DNA of 34,932 nt from an uncultured Bacillota bacterium. Lineage in GTDB: Bacteria; Bacillota_I; Bacilli_A; RF39; UBA660. Positions 17,323-24,567 of this stretch are shown piece by piece; within the stretch, counting starts at the first letter, position 1, and every line of letters begins with the position of its first letter. Position numbers and translations under genes: made by a program. The stretch spans positions 1-34,932 of the forward strand of contig CAMYZQ010000004.1 in assembly GCA_947303895.1 (NCBI GenBank). Direction: 5' to 3'. The notes under the pieces were generated by a model, which was not told where the DNA came from, ran no database searches, and saw nothing but the letters and a program-made list of their open reading frames with translations.

Positions 17323-17651
17323 TGAAGCGTAAACTTTTAAATGATATATCAACTATATATTCAATTAGAGCTTCTATATTAAATAAATTAACAGAATTAG
17401 CTGAATTATGCATATGTGATTATCTTGTAGAAGCTAAATTGTTAGATGATGATCTATTAGAAATAAATATAGGAATTGGAAAAATATTAATTCTAATTTT
17501 AGAAGATTCTTTAGAATATCAATTTATTCCTTCTAGCAGATTAGAGCAACTAATATGTGATTCAATTATTAAATTAAAAAGTCCATTAGTATCTAAGTCT
17601 GAACAAGGACTAGAAGAAAAGTTGGTTTCCACATATAAGGAGTTATTTTAA
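17322..17651 (+). CDS. Hypothetical protein
   Basis: 109 aa starting in a TAATG overlap. The middle has alternating hydrophobic strands (DDDLLEINIGIGKILILILEDSLEYQFIP), so a small alpha/beta fold is likely. The end has AGGAG for the next gene. Function unknown. Confidence 0.5.
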   Translation: MKRKLLNDISTIYSIRASILNKLTELAELCICDYLVEAKLLDDDLLEINIGIGKILILILEDSLEYQFIPSSRLEQLICDSIIKLKSPLVSKSEQGLEEKLVSTYKELF

Positions 17652-18127
17652 TGGTTCCTGACACAATTAAATTAACTACTGATTCAAAAGATATTGAAAA
17701 GTATATCTTAGAAGAAGAAAACTTAGATGATCTTAATGATATAGTTAAATTATTTAATATTTCTTTAAAGAAAAAAGACTTAATAAGAAATAGTAAATTA
17801 AGTGAAGCTCAAGATAAAATAGTAGAACAGATTACTACTAGAGTGTCTGAAAGACCAGATAATTTTAGTAATGAAGATTTATTAAAATATTATAAAACAA
17901 TTCAAGACACTTTAACTAAAATGGACGGATCTTTAGATGATGTTAAAGTACCTACTATACAATTAAATCAACAAATTAATATTGCTCAGGACGAATTTGA
18001 TAGAGAGTCAAGAAAGAAAATAATAGATACTGTAAATCAAATTTTAAGTGTAGCTAAAGAGAGTTCACAGGAAATAAAAGATGTTATTGACTTGAATGAA
18101 GGAGATATAGAAACTATAAATGACTGA
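17651..18127 (+). CDS. Hypothetical acidic helical protein
   Basis: 158 aa, acidic, with helices and a Gln-rich stretch (VPTIQLNQQINIAQDEFDRE). Overlaps the genes on both sides. It lies just before a metallophosphoesterase with an N-terminal HTH-like segment. No family recognised. Confidence 0.5.
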   Translation: MVPDTIKLTTDSKDIEKYILEEENLDDLNDIVKLFNISLKKKDLIRNSKLSEAQDKIVEQITTRVSERPDNFSNEDLLKYYKTIQDTLTKMDGSLDDVKVPTIQLNQQINIAQDEFDRESRKKIIDTVNQILSVAKESSQEIKDVIDLNEGDIETIND

Positions 18128-19277
18128 TAATTTGTTAAAAAGACCAGATGAATCTGATGTTGAATATAAAAATAGAATTTATTTATATAGAGATATATAT
18201 GGGTTAACTTGGGGAGATATTGCTGATATAATAAATAGTGAATTGAATACTAGTTATTCAGCAGATAAATATAGAAAAGAATCTTATAAAGTTCTTGATA
18301 ATGACTATTCTCAAATATTAAAGTTAGATGATAAACTTCTAGAGTACAAAAAAGAGAAAGTAAAATTAAATGATCAAAGAACTCAAATCACTGCTCTTAC
18401 TAGATTAGCAGCAAGAGAAGAAACCTTTAGAGATATTGCTATTGAAGTTGCTGCTAATATTTCAAAAGATCGGATACTAGAGCTTCCTGAAAAGATAGAT
18501 ATTAAAAATGAAGAAAAGAAAGCTATTCTTTGTATTGGAGATTGGCATTATGGACTAGAAGTAGATCTATTTTATAATACTTATAATACTGAGATTGCTG
18601 TAGAAAGAATTACAAAACTATTAAACTCTGTTCTAGTTAAAATTAAAGAACATAATATAGATGATTTATATGTAATTAATCTAGGTGATATGATTTCAGG
18701 AAGAATTCATTTACCTTTAAGAATCAATAATAGAATTGATACTGTTCAACAAACTATTGAGATTTCTGAAGTGTTAGCAGAATTTTTAACTATACTATCT
18801 CAATACACCCATGTTAATTATATATCAGTTTCTGATAATCATTCTAGAGTAGAGCCAAATAAAAAAGAATCTTTAAATACAGAATCTTTTGCTAGAATTA
18901 TTGATTGGTTTTTACAAGAAAGATTGTCTAATAATAAGAATGTTGATTTTATAGAAAATAATTTTTCTGAAGATTTTGCTATATTTTCTGTATTTGATCA
19001 TAGTGTAGTAGCAGTTCATGGTGATAAAGATCCACAGAGAGGAATTGTTGATAGATTAAATTCATATATGCAAGGTCATATTGATTTATTGATATCGGCT
19101 CATAGACATCATTTTACTGCTGATGAAAATAATTTTACAGAATTCTATTGTAATGGATCTCTAATAGGTCAAGATCAATATTCTGCTGACTTAAGACTGA
19201 ATAGTAAACCTTCACAGCTTTTATTTATTTGCACACCAGAAAATTTTTCTGAAATTATTTATAAGATAAAACTCTAA
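18120..19277 (+). CDS. Phage metallophosphoesterase with N-terminal HTH-like region
   Basis: 385 aa. Residues about 10-60 (VEYKNRIYLYRDIYGLTWGDIADIINSELNTSYSADKYRKE) look like a helix-turn-helix as in terminase small subunits and related phage proteins. A calcineurin-like phosphoesterase domain follows, with motifs GDWHYG, INLGDMISGRIH, SDNHSR, VAVHGDKD and SAHRHHF. This is a second enzyme of the fold besides SbcD, with different spacing; families like it are common in Firmicutes phages and often called DNA repair exonucleases, but the substrate is unknown. Ends the long operon that began upstream. Confidence 0.8.
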   Translation: MTDNLLKRPDESDVEYKNRIYLYRDIYGLTWGDIADIINSELNTSYSADKYRKESYKVLDNDYSQILKLDDKLLEYKKEKVKLNDQRTQITALTRLAAREETFRDIAIEVAANISKDRILELPEKIDIKNEEKKAILCIGDWHYGLEVDLFYNTYNTEIAVERITKLLNSVLVKIKEHNIDDLYVINLGDMISGRIHLPLRINNRIDTVQQTIEISEVLAEFLTILSQYTHVNYISVSDNHSRVEPNKKESLNTESFARIIDWFLQERLSNNKNVDFIENNFSEDFAIFSVFDHSVVAVHGDKDPQRGIVDRLNSYMQGHIDLLISAHRHHFTADENNFTEFYCNGSLIGQDQYSADLRLNSKPSQLLFICTPENFSEIIYKIKL

Positions 19278-19307
19278 ATAACCTTATAATATAAAGACAA
19301 CACTAAG

Positions 19308-19348
19308 TCCTAAGATAAGTCCACATAGGTAAGTTCTTAGGTAAATGT
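19308..19348 (+). promoter_or_regulatory. Inverted-repeat leader before the coiled-coil gene
   Basis: The 84-base gap 19278-19361 holds TATAAT at 19285-19290 with no convincing -35, then an inverted repeat CCTAAGA...TCTTAGG with a ~19-base loop. AAGGAGA follows before the ATG at 19362. It may be a leader hairpin or operator for the next gene; function unknown. Confidence 0.35.
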
Positions 19349-19361
19349 AAAGGAGAAAACA

Positions 19362-19799
19362 ATGAAATATTATAGTGAAAAATTAGATAAGATGTTTGAT
19401 AGTGAAGATGATCTTTTTAAAGCTGAAGAAGAGAAAGCTGAAAATGAGCTTGCTGTGGAGAAAGAAAAGACAGCACTCAGTAAAGCTAAAAAAGCTGAAG
19501 CTGATAAAGTACAACTTACAGACAAAGAGGTAGATGAAGCTCAGGAAAACCTTAAAAAGGTTAGGGAAGAGGCACAGGCTAAAATTGATGCTGCTCGTAA
19601 AGAAGCAGAAGATATGCTTAAAGAGGCATATAAAAAGCTGAGTGTAGCTCAAGAGCATAGGTTTGAAGCACTAAAGGCTTTTAATGAAAAATTTGGCCCA
19701 TATAAAACATATTATACTGGAGAAAAAGCCTATAATGAGTTTCAAAAGACATTGAGATATTTTGATAATATATTTAATGATTTTAGGTGGTTTTTCTAA
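19362..19799 (+). CDS. Hypothetical coiled-coil protein
   Basis: 145 aa. Residues 15-110 are an almost uninterrupted Ala/Glu/Lys-rich coiled coil (EEEKAENELAVEKEK, EAQAKIDAARKEAEDMLK), ending in an aromatic-rich tail (RYFDNIFNDFRWFF). Codon use is slightly richer in GC than the neighbouring genes. It stands alone between leader and hairpin, so it may be an independently expressed, abundant protein. A scaffold or structural role is possible but not supported by homology I can recall. Confidence 0.6.
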   Translation: MKYYSEKLDKMFDSEDDLFKAEEEKAENELAVEKEKTALSKAKKAEADKVQLTDKEVDEAQENLKKVREEAQAKIDAARKEAEDMLKEAYKKLSVAQEHRFEALKAFNEKFGPYKTYYTGEKAYNEFQKTLRYFDNIFNDFRWFF

Positions 19800-19828
19800 T
19801 ATTAGAAAATAGGTTATTTAGAGATAAT

Positions 19829-19860
19829 ATAGGGGATATAGTTAATTCTGTATCCCCTAT
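19829..19860 (+). terminator. Hairpin, possible terminator
   Basis: Perfect 10-bp stem ATAGGGGATA / TATCCCCTAT with a 12-base loop. The following bases (TTGAAATATT) lack a true T-run, so termination may be inefficient or the hairpin may be an mRNA stabiliser or processing site. It separates the coiled-coil gene from the next operon. Confidence 0.5.
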
Positions 19861-19883
19861 TTGAAATATTGGTAGGTAATAAA

Positions 19884-20225
19884 ATGGCAATTAAGCATGT
19901 AAGAGAATATTATGAAAGAATGGTTTCAGATTATGTAGAGATGAAACGCGTTCTAGAAGAAATGGAAAAATTATCAGAAGAAAAAGCATCAATAGCTTTA
20001 TCAAATATAGAACAAATTAGAGAGCAAGTTAAAATATTAGAAGCTAATTATAAACGTTTAGCATATATAATGTTTTTATTAAATCAACCTAATAAAGACA
20101 GTAAAAAACAAAGATATTTAAATAGAGAAAAAAAGAAGCTAGATAATATTCCAGTATCTAACAGGGAAGAAGCAGTAATTGAAGAAAATACTAGAATACT
20201 TGAAACATTAAAATCATATTTTTAA
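19884..20225 (+). CDS. Hypothetical helical protein
   Basis: About 113 aa from the ATG at 19884; an upstream TTG at 19869 would add five residues and lies almost inside the hairpin. Highly charged and helical (YYERMVSDYVEMKRVLEEMEKLSEEKASIALSNIEQIREQVKILEANYKRL), probably a helical bundle or coiled coil. No motif recognised. Confidence 0.55.
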   Translation: MAIKHVREYYERMVSDYVEMKRVLEEMEKLSEEKASIALSNIEQIREQVKILEANYKRLAYIMFLLNQPNKDSKKQRYLNREKKKLDNIPVSNREEAVIEENTRILETLKSYF

Positions 20226-20238
20226 CGTTTTTAATATA

Positions 20239-20254
20239 TGCTAAATTATTTATA
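20239..20254 (+). promoter_or_regulatory. Putative phage late-type promoter, copy 2
   Basis: TGCTAAATTATTTATA, identical to the copy at 32238 and one base different from 4641. It lies 18 bases before the ATG of the gene that leads the deformylase operon. Conserved sequence and position before a gene suggest a promoter. Confidence 0.55.
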
Positions 20255-20271
20255 ACACGAGAGGAAAACTA

Positions 20272-20550
20272 ATGGATGAGAATAAGCTTGAATTGCTAGA
20301 TATCGTTGGTCTAGAGCCTGATGGAGATATTATTGATAATTATTATGTAATAAATCTCTATGATTATGATACATTCAATAATGTGTATAATAAATTAGAA
20401 AAGAATATTGAGTGTGAAAGAGATAGTGATCAAACTTCATTAGATGAAGAAGCAGCACATATTACATATGTCTATAAAGACGTTTTAGTAGAATTAGTTG
20501 CATTATTTAATTCTGATGAGTATTCACTAAATATATATGAGGAAAACTAA
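20272..20550 (+). CDS. Hypothetical acidic protein
   Basis: 92 aa, rich in Asp/Glu/Asn and Tyr, with GAGAGGA before the start. First gene after the motif at 20239 and 3 nt before peptide deformylase, so probably co-expressed with it. No family recognised. Confidence 0.55.
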   Translation: MDENKLELLDIVGLEPDGDIIDNYYVINLYDYDTFNNVYNKLEKNIECERDSDQTSLDEEAAHITYVYKDVLVELVALFNSDEYSLNIYEEN

Positions 20551-20553
20551 TTA

Positions 20554-21207
20554 ATGAAGATAGACACGAAGGAAGTTCTTGACTTAGACGCTTTAGTTAA
20601 AGTAGGGCGTTCTCAAGAAATAGATCATGAAAAAAATGGAAAGCTTATAAGAGAAATTACTGCTAATATAAAACGAACTATGAGAAAAAATAATCTCATT
20701 TCTTTATCTGCTCCTGGAATAGGATATAATAAGAGAATTTTTTGTATTGATTTTAGTGATAAAGAGATTAAAAGTTTTATAAATCCTGTAATAACTAACG
20801 CTACAGGTATGCAGCTAGTTAGAGAACAATGTTCTTCTATTCCAGGTAAAGAATATGTTATACCTAGAAATACAGTAATTGATGTAATTTATGAAACACC
20901 TACTGGGCAAATAAAAACAAAACGTCTTAAAGATGTTGTAGCATTTGTATTTCAGCATGAAATAGATCATCTAAATAATGTCACTTTAGATATTATTGGA
21001 TTAGAAGTAGATGAAGATTTTGATAGTGCTACTCAAGAAGAAAGAGAAGAAATTATAGATATGTATCTTGATTCTCTTGATTTAAGACAAAAATATTTAG
21101 AAGAAACAATAAACTCAGATAAAGAATTAAAAATAGTTTCAGATAGATTAAAATTTATAGAAGCGCTTGCAAGAGGTGATATAGAATTCGAAAAACAAGA
21201 TGAATAG
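20554..21207 (+). CDS. def: Peptide deformylase
   Basis: 217 aa. The zinc motif HEIDHL (135-140) matches HExDH, and the motif II cysteine is in EQCSS (91-95, usual EGCLS). Motif I appears as LSAPGIG (51-57) where the normal is xAAPQIG, so the conserved glutamine that stabilises the transition state is replaced by glycine. Peptide deformylase removes the formyl group from the N-terminal methionine of new proteins. The C-terminal ~65 residues after the HExDH helix form an acidic helical extension absent from typical enzymes. The metal site is intact, so activity is plausible but may be altered. The same window encodes an initiator tRNA. Confidence 0.85.
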   Translation: MKIDTKEVLDLDALVKVGRSQEIDHEKNGKLIREITANIKRTMRKNNLISLSAPGIGYNKRIFCIDFSDKEIKSFINPVITNATGMQLVREQCSSIPGKEYVIPRNTVIDVIYETPTGQIKTKRLKDVVAFVFQHEIDHLNNVTLDIIGLEVDEDFDSATQEEREEIIDMYLDSLDLRQKYLEETINSDKELKIVSDRLKFIEALARGDIEFEKQDE

Positions 21208-21215
21208 GAATATAA

Positions 21216-22082
21216 ATGTCACGAACTAATACGAATATTCAATTTCAAAGAAGTACTAATACATTTTCGGAATTAGTAGAATCTCAGTTTTCTCCAGAAT
21301 TATCTTTTGGTGAACCTTTCTTTATAGATAATACTCAACATGATTCTAGTGGATATTTAACTGAGCCTGTTAATGCATATTTAGCTTTAGGTAGAAAACC
21401 TGATTCAGATAATGACAATGTTACTTTAGGTAAATCTCCAGTTATAAAAGCTTTAACTTTAGATAAAGCTAATTCATTAGTATTTTATAATAGTACTAAT
21501 GGATCTATAACAGATGAAGCAGGTAATGAATTACCAGTAAATAGAATAACAGCACAACCATTTTTAACTACAGATATAGATAGTTCTAATTCGACTAAAT
21601 ATCACATTTTATGCCAACCAGATAATGATACTACTGTTTATAAATTTACTTTAGATGACTTTGGTATTTTTGTAAATGGAAGAGGAATTATGAAAGGTGC
21701 TGCATGGAATGACTATGCAGAATACAGAAAAATTGAGGGAGAAGCCTTACCTGGTCAAGTAGTCTGTGATACTGGTTTAGGTACTGTTAAGTTATCAGAA
21801 AATAGACTTCAAGCATGCGCTCATGTAGTTTCAGATACTTATGGGCATATTATAGGAGAAAAAGAAAATAGTATACCTATAGCAGTAGCAGGTAGAGTAT
21901 TAGTAAATATAGACTCTAATATTGGTAATATTCAATTAGGTGACTGTGTTTGTGCAGGACCTAACGGTTTTGCTACTAAGATGACTAGCCAAGAAATTAC
22001 AAGTTGCCCAGATAAAATTTTAGGAGTTGTCTGTGAAGTATTATCTGACTCTCCTGAAAAAGTTTGGATAAATATTAAATAA
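21216..22082 (+). CDS. Phage tail/structural protein with C-terminal DYAEY domain
   Basis: 288 aa. The N-terminal part is Ser/Thr/Asn-rich like a tail-fibre shaft or decoration protein. The C-terminal half begins with AAWNDYAEYRKIEGEALPGQVV and continues with short beta-rich segments ending in ILGVVCEVLSDSPEKVWINIK; this DYAE(Y/M)-type domain is common at the end of Firmicutes phage tail and pectate-lyase-like structural proteins. It would be a virion component. Its place between deformylase and a terminator, far from the tail module at 32283, is unexpected. Confidence 0.6.
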   Translation: MSRTNTNIQFQRSTNTFSELVESQFSPELSFGEPFFIDNTQHDSSGYLTEPVNAYLALGRKPDSDNDNVTLGKSPVIKALTLDKANSLVFYNSTNGSITDEAGNELPVNRITAQPFLTTDIDSSNSTKYHILCQPDNDTTVYKFTLDDFGIFVNGRGIMKGAAWNDYAEYRKIEGEALPGQVVCDTGLGTVKLSENRLQACAHVVSDTYGHIIGEKENSIPIAVAGRVLVNIDSNIGNIQLGDCVCAGPNGFATKMTSQEITSCPDKILGVVCEVLSDSPEKVWINIK

Positions 22083-22118
22083 TATATAAGTTATTGTTTA
22101 ATAAGAAGTATTTTAAAG

Positions 22119-22152
22119 CAGCCATCTTTAGCATAAATGGCTGTTTTTATTT
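22119..22152 (+). terminator. Rho-independent terminator
   Basis: Stem CAGCCAT / ATGGCTG with an 11-base loop, followed by TTTTTATTT. It ends the operon 20272-22082. A possible start codon for the next frame lies inside the 3' arm, which is why the later ATG at 22173 is preferred. Confidence 0.85.
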
Positions 22153-22172
22153 ACTTTCTTAAAGGAAAGAAA

Positions 22173-22757
22173 ATGAATGAAATAGTGTTAAGAGGATATT
22201 TTAGAGATATTGAATTTTCACACTATCAAGGAAATATTGAATATGAAAAAGCTAATTTAATTTGTCCTCGATTAGGTGGAAAAGAAGAAGATATAATATC
22301 TCTAAGATATAAGAAATATACTAATAAATATAAAGAAGGTGATTTTATTGAATTAACAGGAAATATACGATCTTATTCTTCTCATAATGAAAATAAAAAT
22401 AATGTTCAAATTTATGTATTTACTTATTTTGATAAACCTGAAGAAATTTCAAATAATCATTTAGTTTTAGATGGTAGAATATGTAAGATAGAAGATCTAA
22501 GATATTCTAAAACTGGGGTTCCATATGTTCATTTTATATTAGCTAATAATATATTTACTCCAGATGGAAAAAAGATAAATAGTTATATTCCTTGTATATG
22601 TTATTCTGATAATGCAAATAAAATAATTTCTTTAGGCATTAGTGCTGAAATTAAAATAATAGGGGAATTTCATTCTCATACTTATAAAAAAGCATTAGAT
22701 AATGGTGAAATAGAGTTCAGAGTTGCTCATGAAGTTACAGTAAAGTCTATTAATTAG
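22173..22757 (+). CDS. Two-OB-fold single-stranded DNA-binding protein
   Basis: About 194 aa from ATG 22173, which has AAAGGAAAG before it; the upstream in-frame ATG at 22137 lies within the terminator. Two OB-like halves are seen: residues 1-88 (LRGYFRDIEFSHYQGNIEYEKANLICPRLGG ... DFIELTGNIRSY) and 95-194 (LVLDGRICKIEDLRYSKTGVPYVHFILA ... SYIPCICYSDNANKI ... IIGEFHSHTYKK). The second half strongly follows the clostridial SSB-like family pattern with YIPC, a G-x-SR/H-x-Y-x-K segment and a terminal AYE/AHEVTV strand. It would coat ssDNA in replication and repair. Related cellular proteins are known to me mainly from Firmicutes, supporting the host guess. Confidence 0.75.
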   Translation: MNEIVLRGYFRDIEFSHYQGNIEYEKANLICPRLGGKEEDIISLRYKKYTNKYKEGDFIELTGNIRSYSSHNENKNNVQIYVFTYFDKPEEISNNHLVLDGRICKIEDLRYSKTGVPYVHFILANNIFTPDGKKINSYIPCICYSDNANKIISLGISAEIKIIGEFHSHTYKKALDNGEIEFRVAHEVTVKSIN

Positions 22758-22767
22758 AGTAATTATT

Positions 22768-23037
22768 ATGAATAAGACAAGAGCAGAAAGAAGACATCTA
22801 AATATAATAAAAGCTTTAAGAAAAAGAGATATTGTTAGAAGATGTTATTGGTCTTGGGAAGATGATCCTCCAGAATATTATGATAATTTACATCAATATT
22901 CTAAAAATAAAATTCATTGTTCCTGTCCTATATGTTCGAATAAAACTAATAATATTTTATATGGTAAAAATTATAAAAAACAAGATTTAATGCAATTTGA
23001 AAAACTTAATCAAGAATTAGAAAGTTATTATGGCTAG
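22768..23037 (+). CDS. Hypothetical small Cys-containing phage protein
   Basis: 89 aa, basic N-terminus (NKTRAERRHLNIIKALRKRDIVRRCYW), then HQYSKNKIHCSCPICSNKTNN with a C-x-C-x2-C cluster that could bind zinc with nearby His/Cys. Small proteins with this layout are frequent in Firmicutes phages; function unknown. Overlaps the next gene by 8 nt. Confidence 0.6.
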   Translation: MNKTRAERRHLNIIKALRKRDIVRRCYWSWEDDPPEYYDNLHQYSKNKIHCSCPICSNKTNNILYGKNYKKQDLMQFEKLNQELESYYG

Positions 23038-23233
23038 AGAATTAATAAAAGATTTTTATGGAAGAATATTAGGTTCTATTGAGACAGTAGGAACTAAACA
23101 AATTGCGAGAAATTTTTATGGCAAAATTTTAGGTACTTATAATTCTGTTGATGATAAGACTAGAGATTTTTATGGTAGAATCCTTACTAGAGGTAATACT
23201 CTAATAGGATTAATTTATGCAGAGAAAAAATGA
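23030..23233 (+). CDS. Small protein made of three DFYGRILG repeats
   Basis: 67 aa composed of three tandem units of about 20 residues: IKDFYGRILGSIET, ARNFYGKILGTYNS and TRDFYGRILTRGNT. The repeat is a short beta-hairpin-like unit of the type sometimes found in phage and bacterial small proteins. Function unknown. Start overlaps the upstream gene, end overlaps the next (AAATGA). Confidence 0.6.
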   Translation: MARELIKDFYGRILGSIETVGTKQIARNFYGKILGTYNSVDDKTRDFYGRILTRGNTLIGLIYAEKK

Positions 23234-23580
23234 TTTTTGATTACTTACGTACAGTACAAGCAATGGACACAATATCAATTGAGGACATAGGTAATACTTG
23301 TATTAACGCTTTTAATGATGATGGACTTGAGTGGTTCTTAGTATTAGAAACTAACAATGGCTGGACTAAGACAACAATATTTGGGCCATTAAAAGTTGAT
23401 AGTAATAAACTTACAACTAGTTTCTCATATAGTTTTTATGAAAAAGATTTTTCTGAAAAAACTATTAATAAAACTATAGATAATTTTATTAATAACCCCA
23501 AATATATGATTACACAAGTTGAAGAAATAGATAAAAATTTTGCGAAAGAAAGATTTAATAAAATAAAAGAAAGTTTATAG
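23230..23580 (+). CDS. Hypothetical protein
   Basis: 116 aa, ATGA overlap with the repeat protein. Alternating hydrophobic strands in the first half (DDGLEWFLVLETNNGWTKTTIFGPL) suggest an alpha/beta fold. Last gene before a short AT-rich gap with a possible promoter. No family recognised. Confidence 0.5.
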   Translation: MIFDYLRTVQAMDTISIEDIGNTCINAFNDDGLEWFLVLETNNGWTKTTIFGPLKVDSNKLTTSFSYSFYEKDFSEKTINKTIDNFINNPKYMITQVEEIDKNFAKERFNKIKESL

Positions 23581-23602
23581 TTTTATTATTTTATAATATA
23601 AT
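23574..23602 (+). promoter_or_regulatory. Possible sigma-A-like promoter
   Basis: TTTATA at 23574-23579, 17-base spacer, TATAAT at 23597-23602. The -35 overlaps the upstream stop codon and is a weaker match than the TTTACT copies. A ribosome binding site and ATG follow at 23634. Confidence 0.4.
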
Positions 23603-23633
23603 ATTATTGAATATTAAGATAATTAGGTGAGAA

Positions 23634-23825
23634 ATGCTTTATTCTAAATTAGAAATGTATGATATGCTGATTAATTTTGTAGGAATTGATCCAGATGGTC
23701 TTGATTTAATATTAAAATTGATGGGAGATACTCCACAAACTTATATAAAGGTATTAAATGCGAGTTCTCATTTTAAAACATTTGCTGATTTAGAAGATTC
23801 ATATTGTAGCGATGAGGAATTTTAA
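23634..23825 (+). CDS. Hypothetical small protein
   Basis: 63 aa (MLYSKLEMYDMLINFVGIDPDGLDLILKLMGDTPQTYIKVLNASS). Has AGGTGAG before the ATG. The end overlaps the nucleotidase gene by 14 nt. Many phages carry a similar short helical protein, but I cannot assign a role. Confidence 0.5.
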   Translation: MLYSKLEMYDMLINFVGIDPDGLDLILKLMGDTPQTYIKVLNASSHFKTFADLEDSYCSDEEF

Positions 23826-24354
23826 AAGTAAAATAGCATTAGATTTAGATGGTGTTATATGGGATTTAGTTGATCCTTGGGTTAATAGTTATAATATATT
23901 ATATGGTGATAATATAAAAACTACTGATATAAAAGAATATAAATTATCTAATACACTAATTAAAGCTACTTCAGAAGAACTTCATAATATTTTATTACAA
24001 AAGAATTTTTGGAATAATGTTTTTCCTTTTCCAAATGCTTTTGAATATTTAGATAAATTGAATAGTGAATATGATTTATATATAGCCACAAAAACTGACT
24101 ATAGAATATATGAAATTAAAGTGAATAGAGTTTTAAAATTATTTCCATTTATTAATCCAGAACAAATAATTTGTATTAATAATAAAAGTTTATTAGATGT
24201 TGACTGGTTAGTAGATGATTGTGCTGATAATTTAAATGGAAACTATAATAAAATACTACTAGATGCTTCTTATAATAGAAGTAATCACGAGTTTATTAGA
24301 GCTAAAGATCTTAAAGAAGTTTATAATATAATTAAATTTATGGAGATGAATTGA
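23812..24354 (+). CDS. 5'(3')-deoxyribonucleotidase (NT5C-type HAD)
   Basis: 180 aa. Motif I is IALDLDGVIWDLVDPW (D..DGV), the middle has the FWNNVFPFPNAFEYLDKL capping segment typical of this family, motif II-like ATKTDYR, and motif IV WLVDDCADNL with the metal-binding aspartates. NT5C-type enzymes dephosphorylate deoxynucleoside monophosphates (for example dUMP or dTMP) and are common in phages. It is placed just before the glutaredoxin-NrdD-NrdG block, within the dNTP-metabolism genes. Confidence 0.8.
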   Translation: MRNFKSKIALDLDGVIWDLVDPWVNSYNILYGDNIKTTDIKEYKLSNTLIKATSEELHNILLQKNFWNNVFPFPNAFEYLDKLNSEYDLYIATKTDYRIYEIKVNRVLKLFPFINPEQIICINNKSLLDVDWLVDDCADNLNGNYNKILLDASYNRSNHEFIRAKDLKEVYNIIKFMEMN

Positions 24355-24558
24355 ATGATTGAAGTTTATTCTACTGAATACTGCCCTAGATGTAAAATGT
24401 TGAAAGAAAGACTTAATAGTAAAAATATAGAATTTAAGGAGAATCAAAATGAAGAGGAGATGGCAAATTTAGGTTTTACCACTATTCCTATATTAAAAAC
24501 AGAAGATGGTGAATTGTTAGATTTTGGTAAAGCTATTGCATGGATTAATTCTCTTTAA
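24355..24558 (+). CDS. Glutaredoxin/NrdH-like redoxin
   Basis: 67 aa. CPRC active site near the N-terminus (YCPRCKML, Cys at 10 and 13), a TIP cis-proline loop (TTIPIL) and a terminal helix (DFGKAIAWINSL) define a small glutaredoxin/NrdH fold. It directly precedes nrdD. In NrdD2-type class III reductases a small redoxin supplies the electrons in place of formate; location suggests that role here. Confidence 0.85.
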   Translation: MIEVYSTEYCPRCKMLKERLNSKNIEFKENQNEEEMANLGFTTIPILKTEDGELLDFGKAIAWINSL

Positions 24559-24567
24559 GGATAACTT

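Noticed and set aside
22137-22172. Upstream ATG at 22137 for the SSB-like gene
   Set aside because: It lies in the 3' arm of the terminator; the ATG at 22173 has a proper ribosome binding site and the right family N-terminus.
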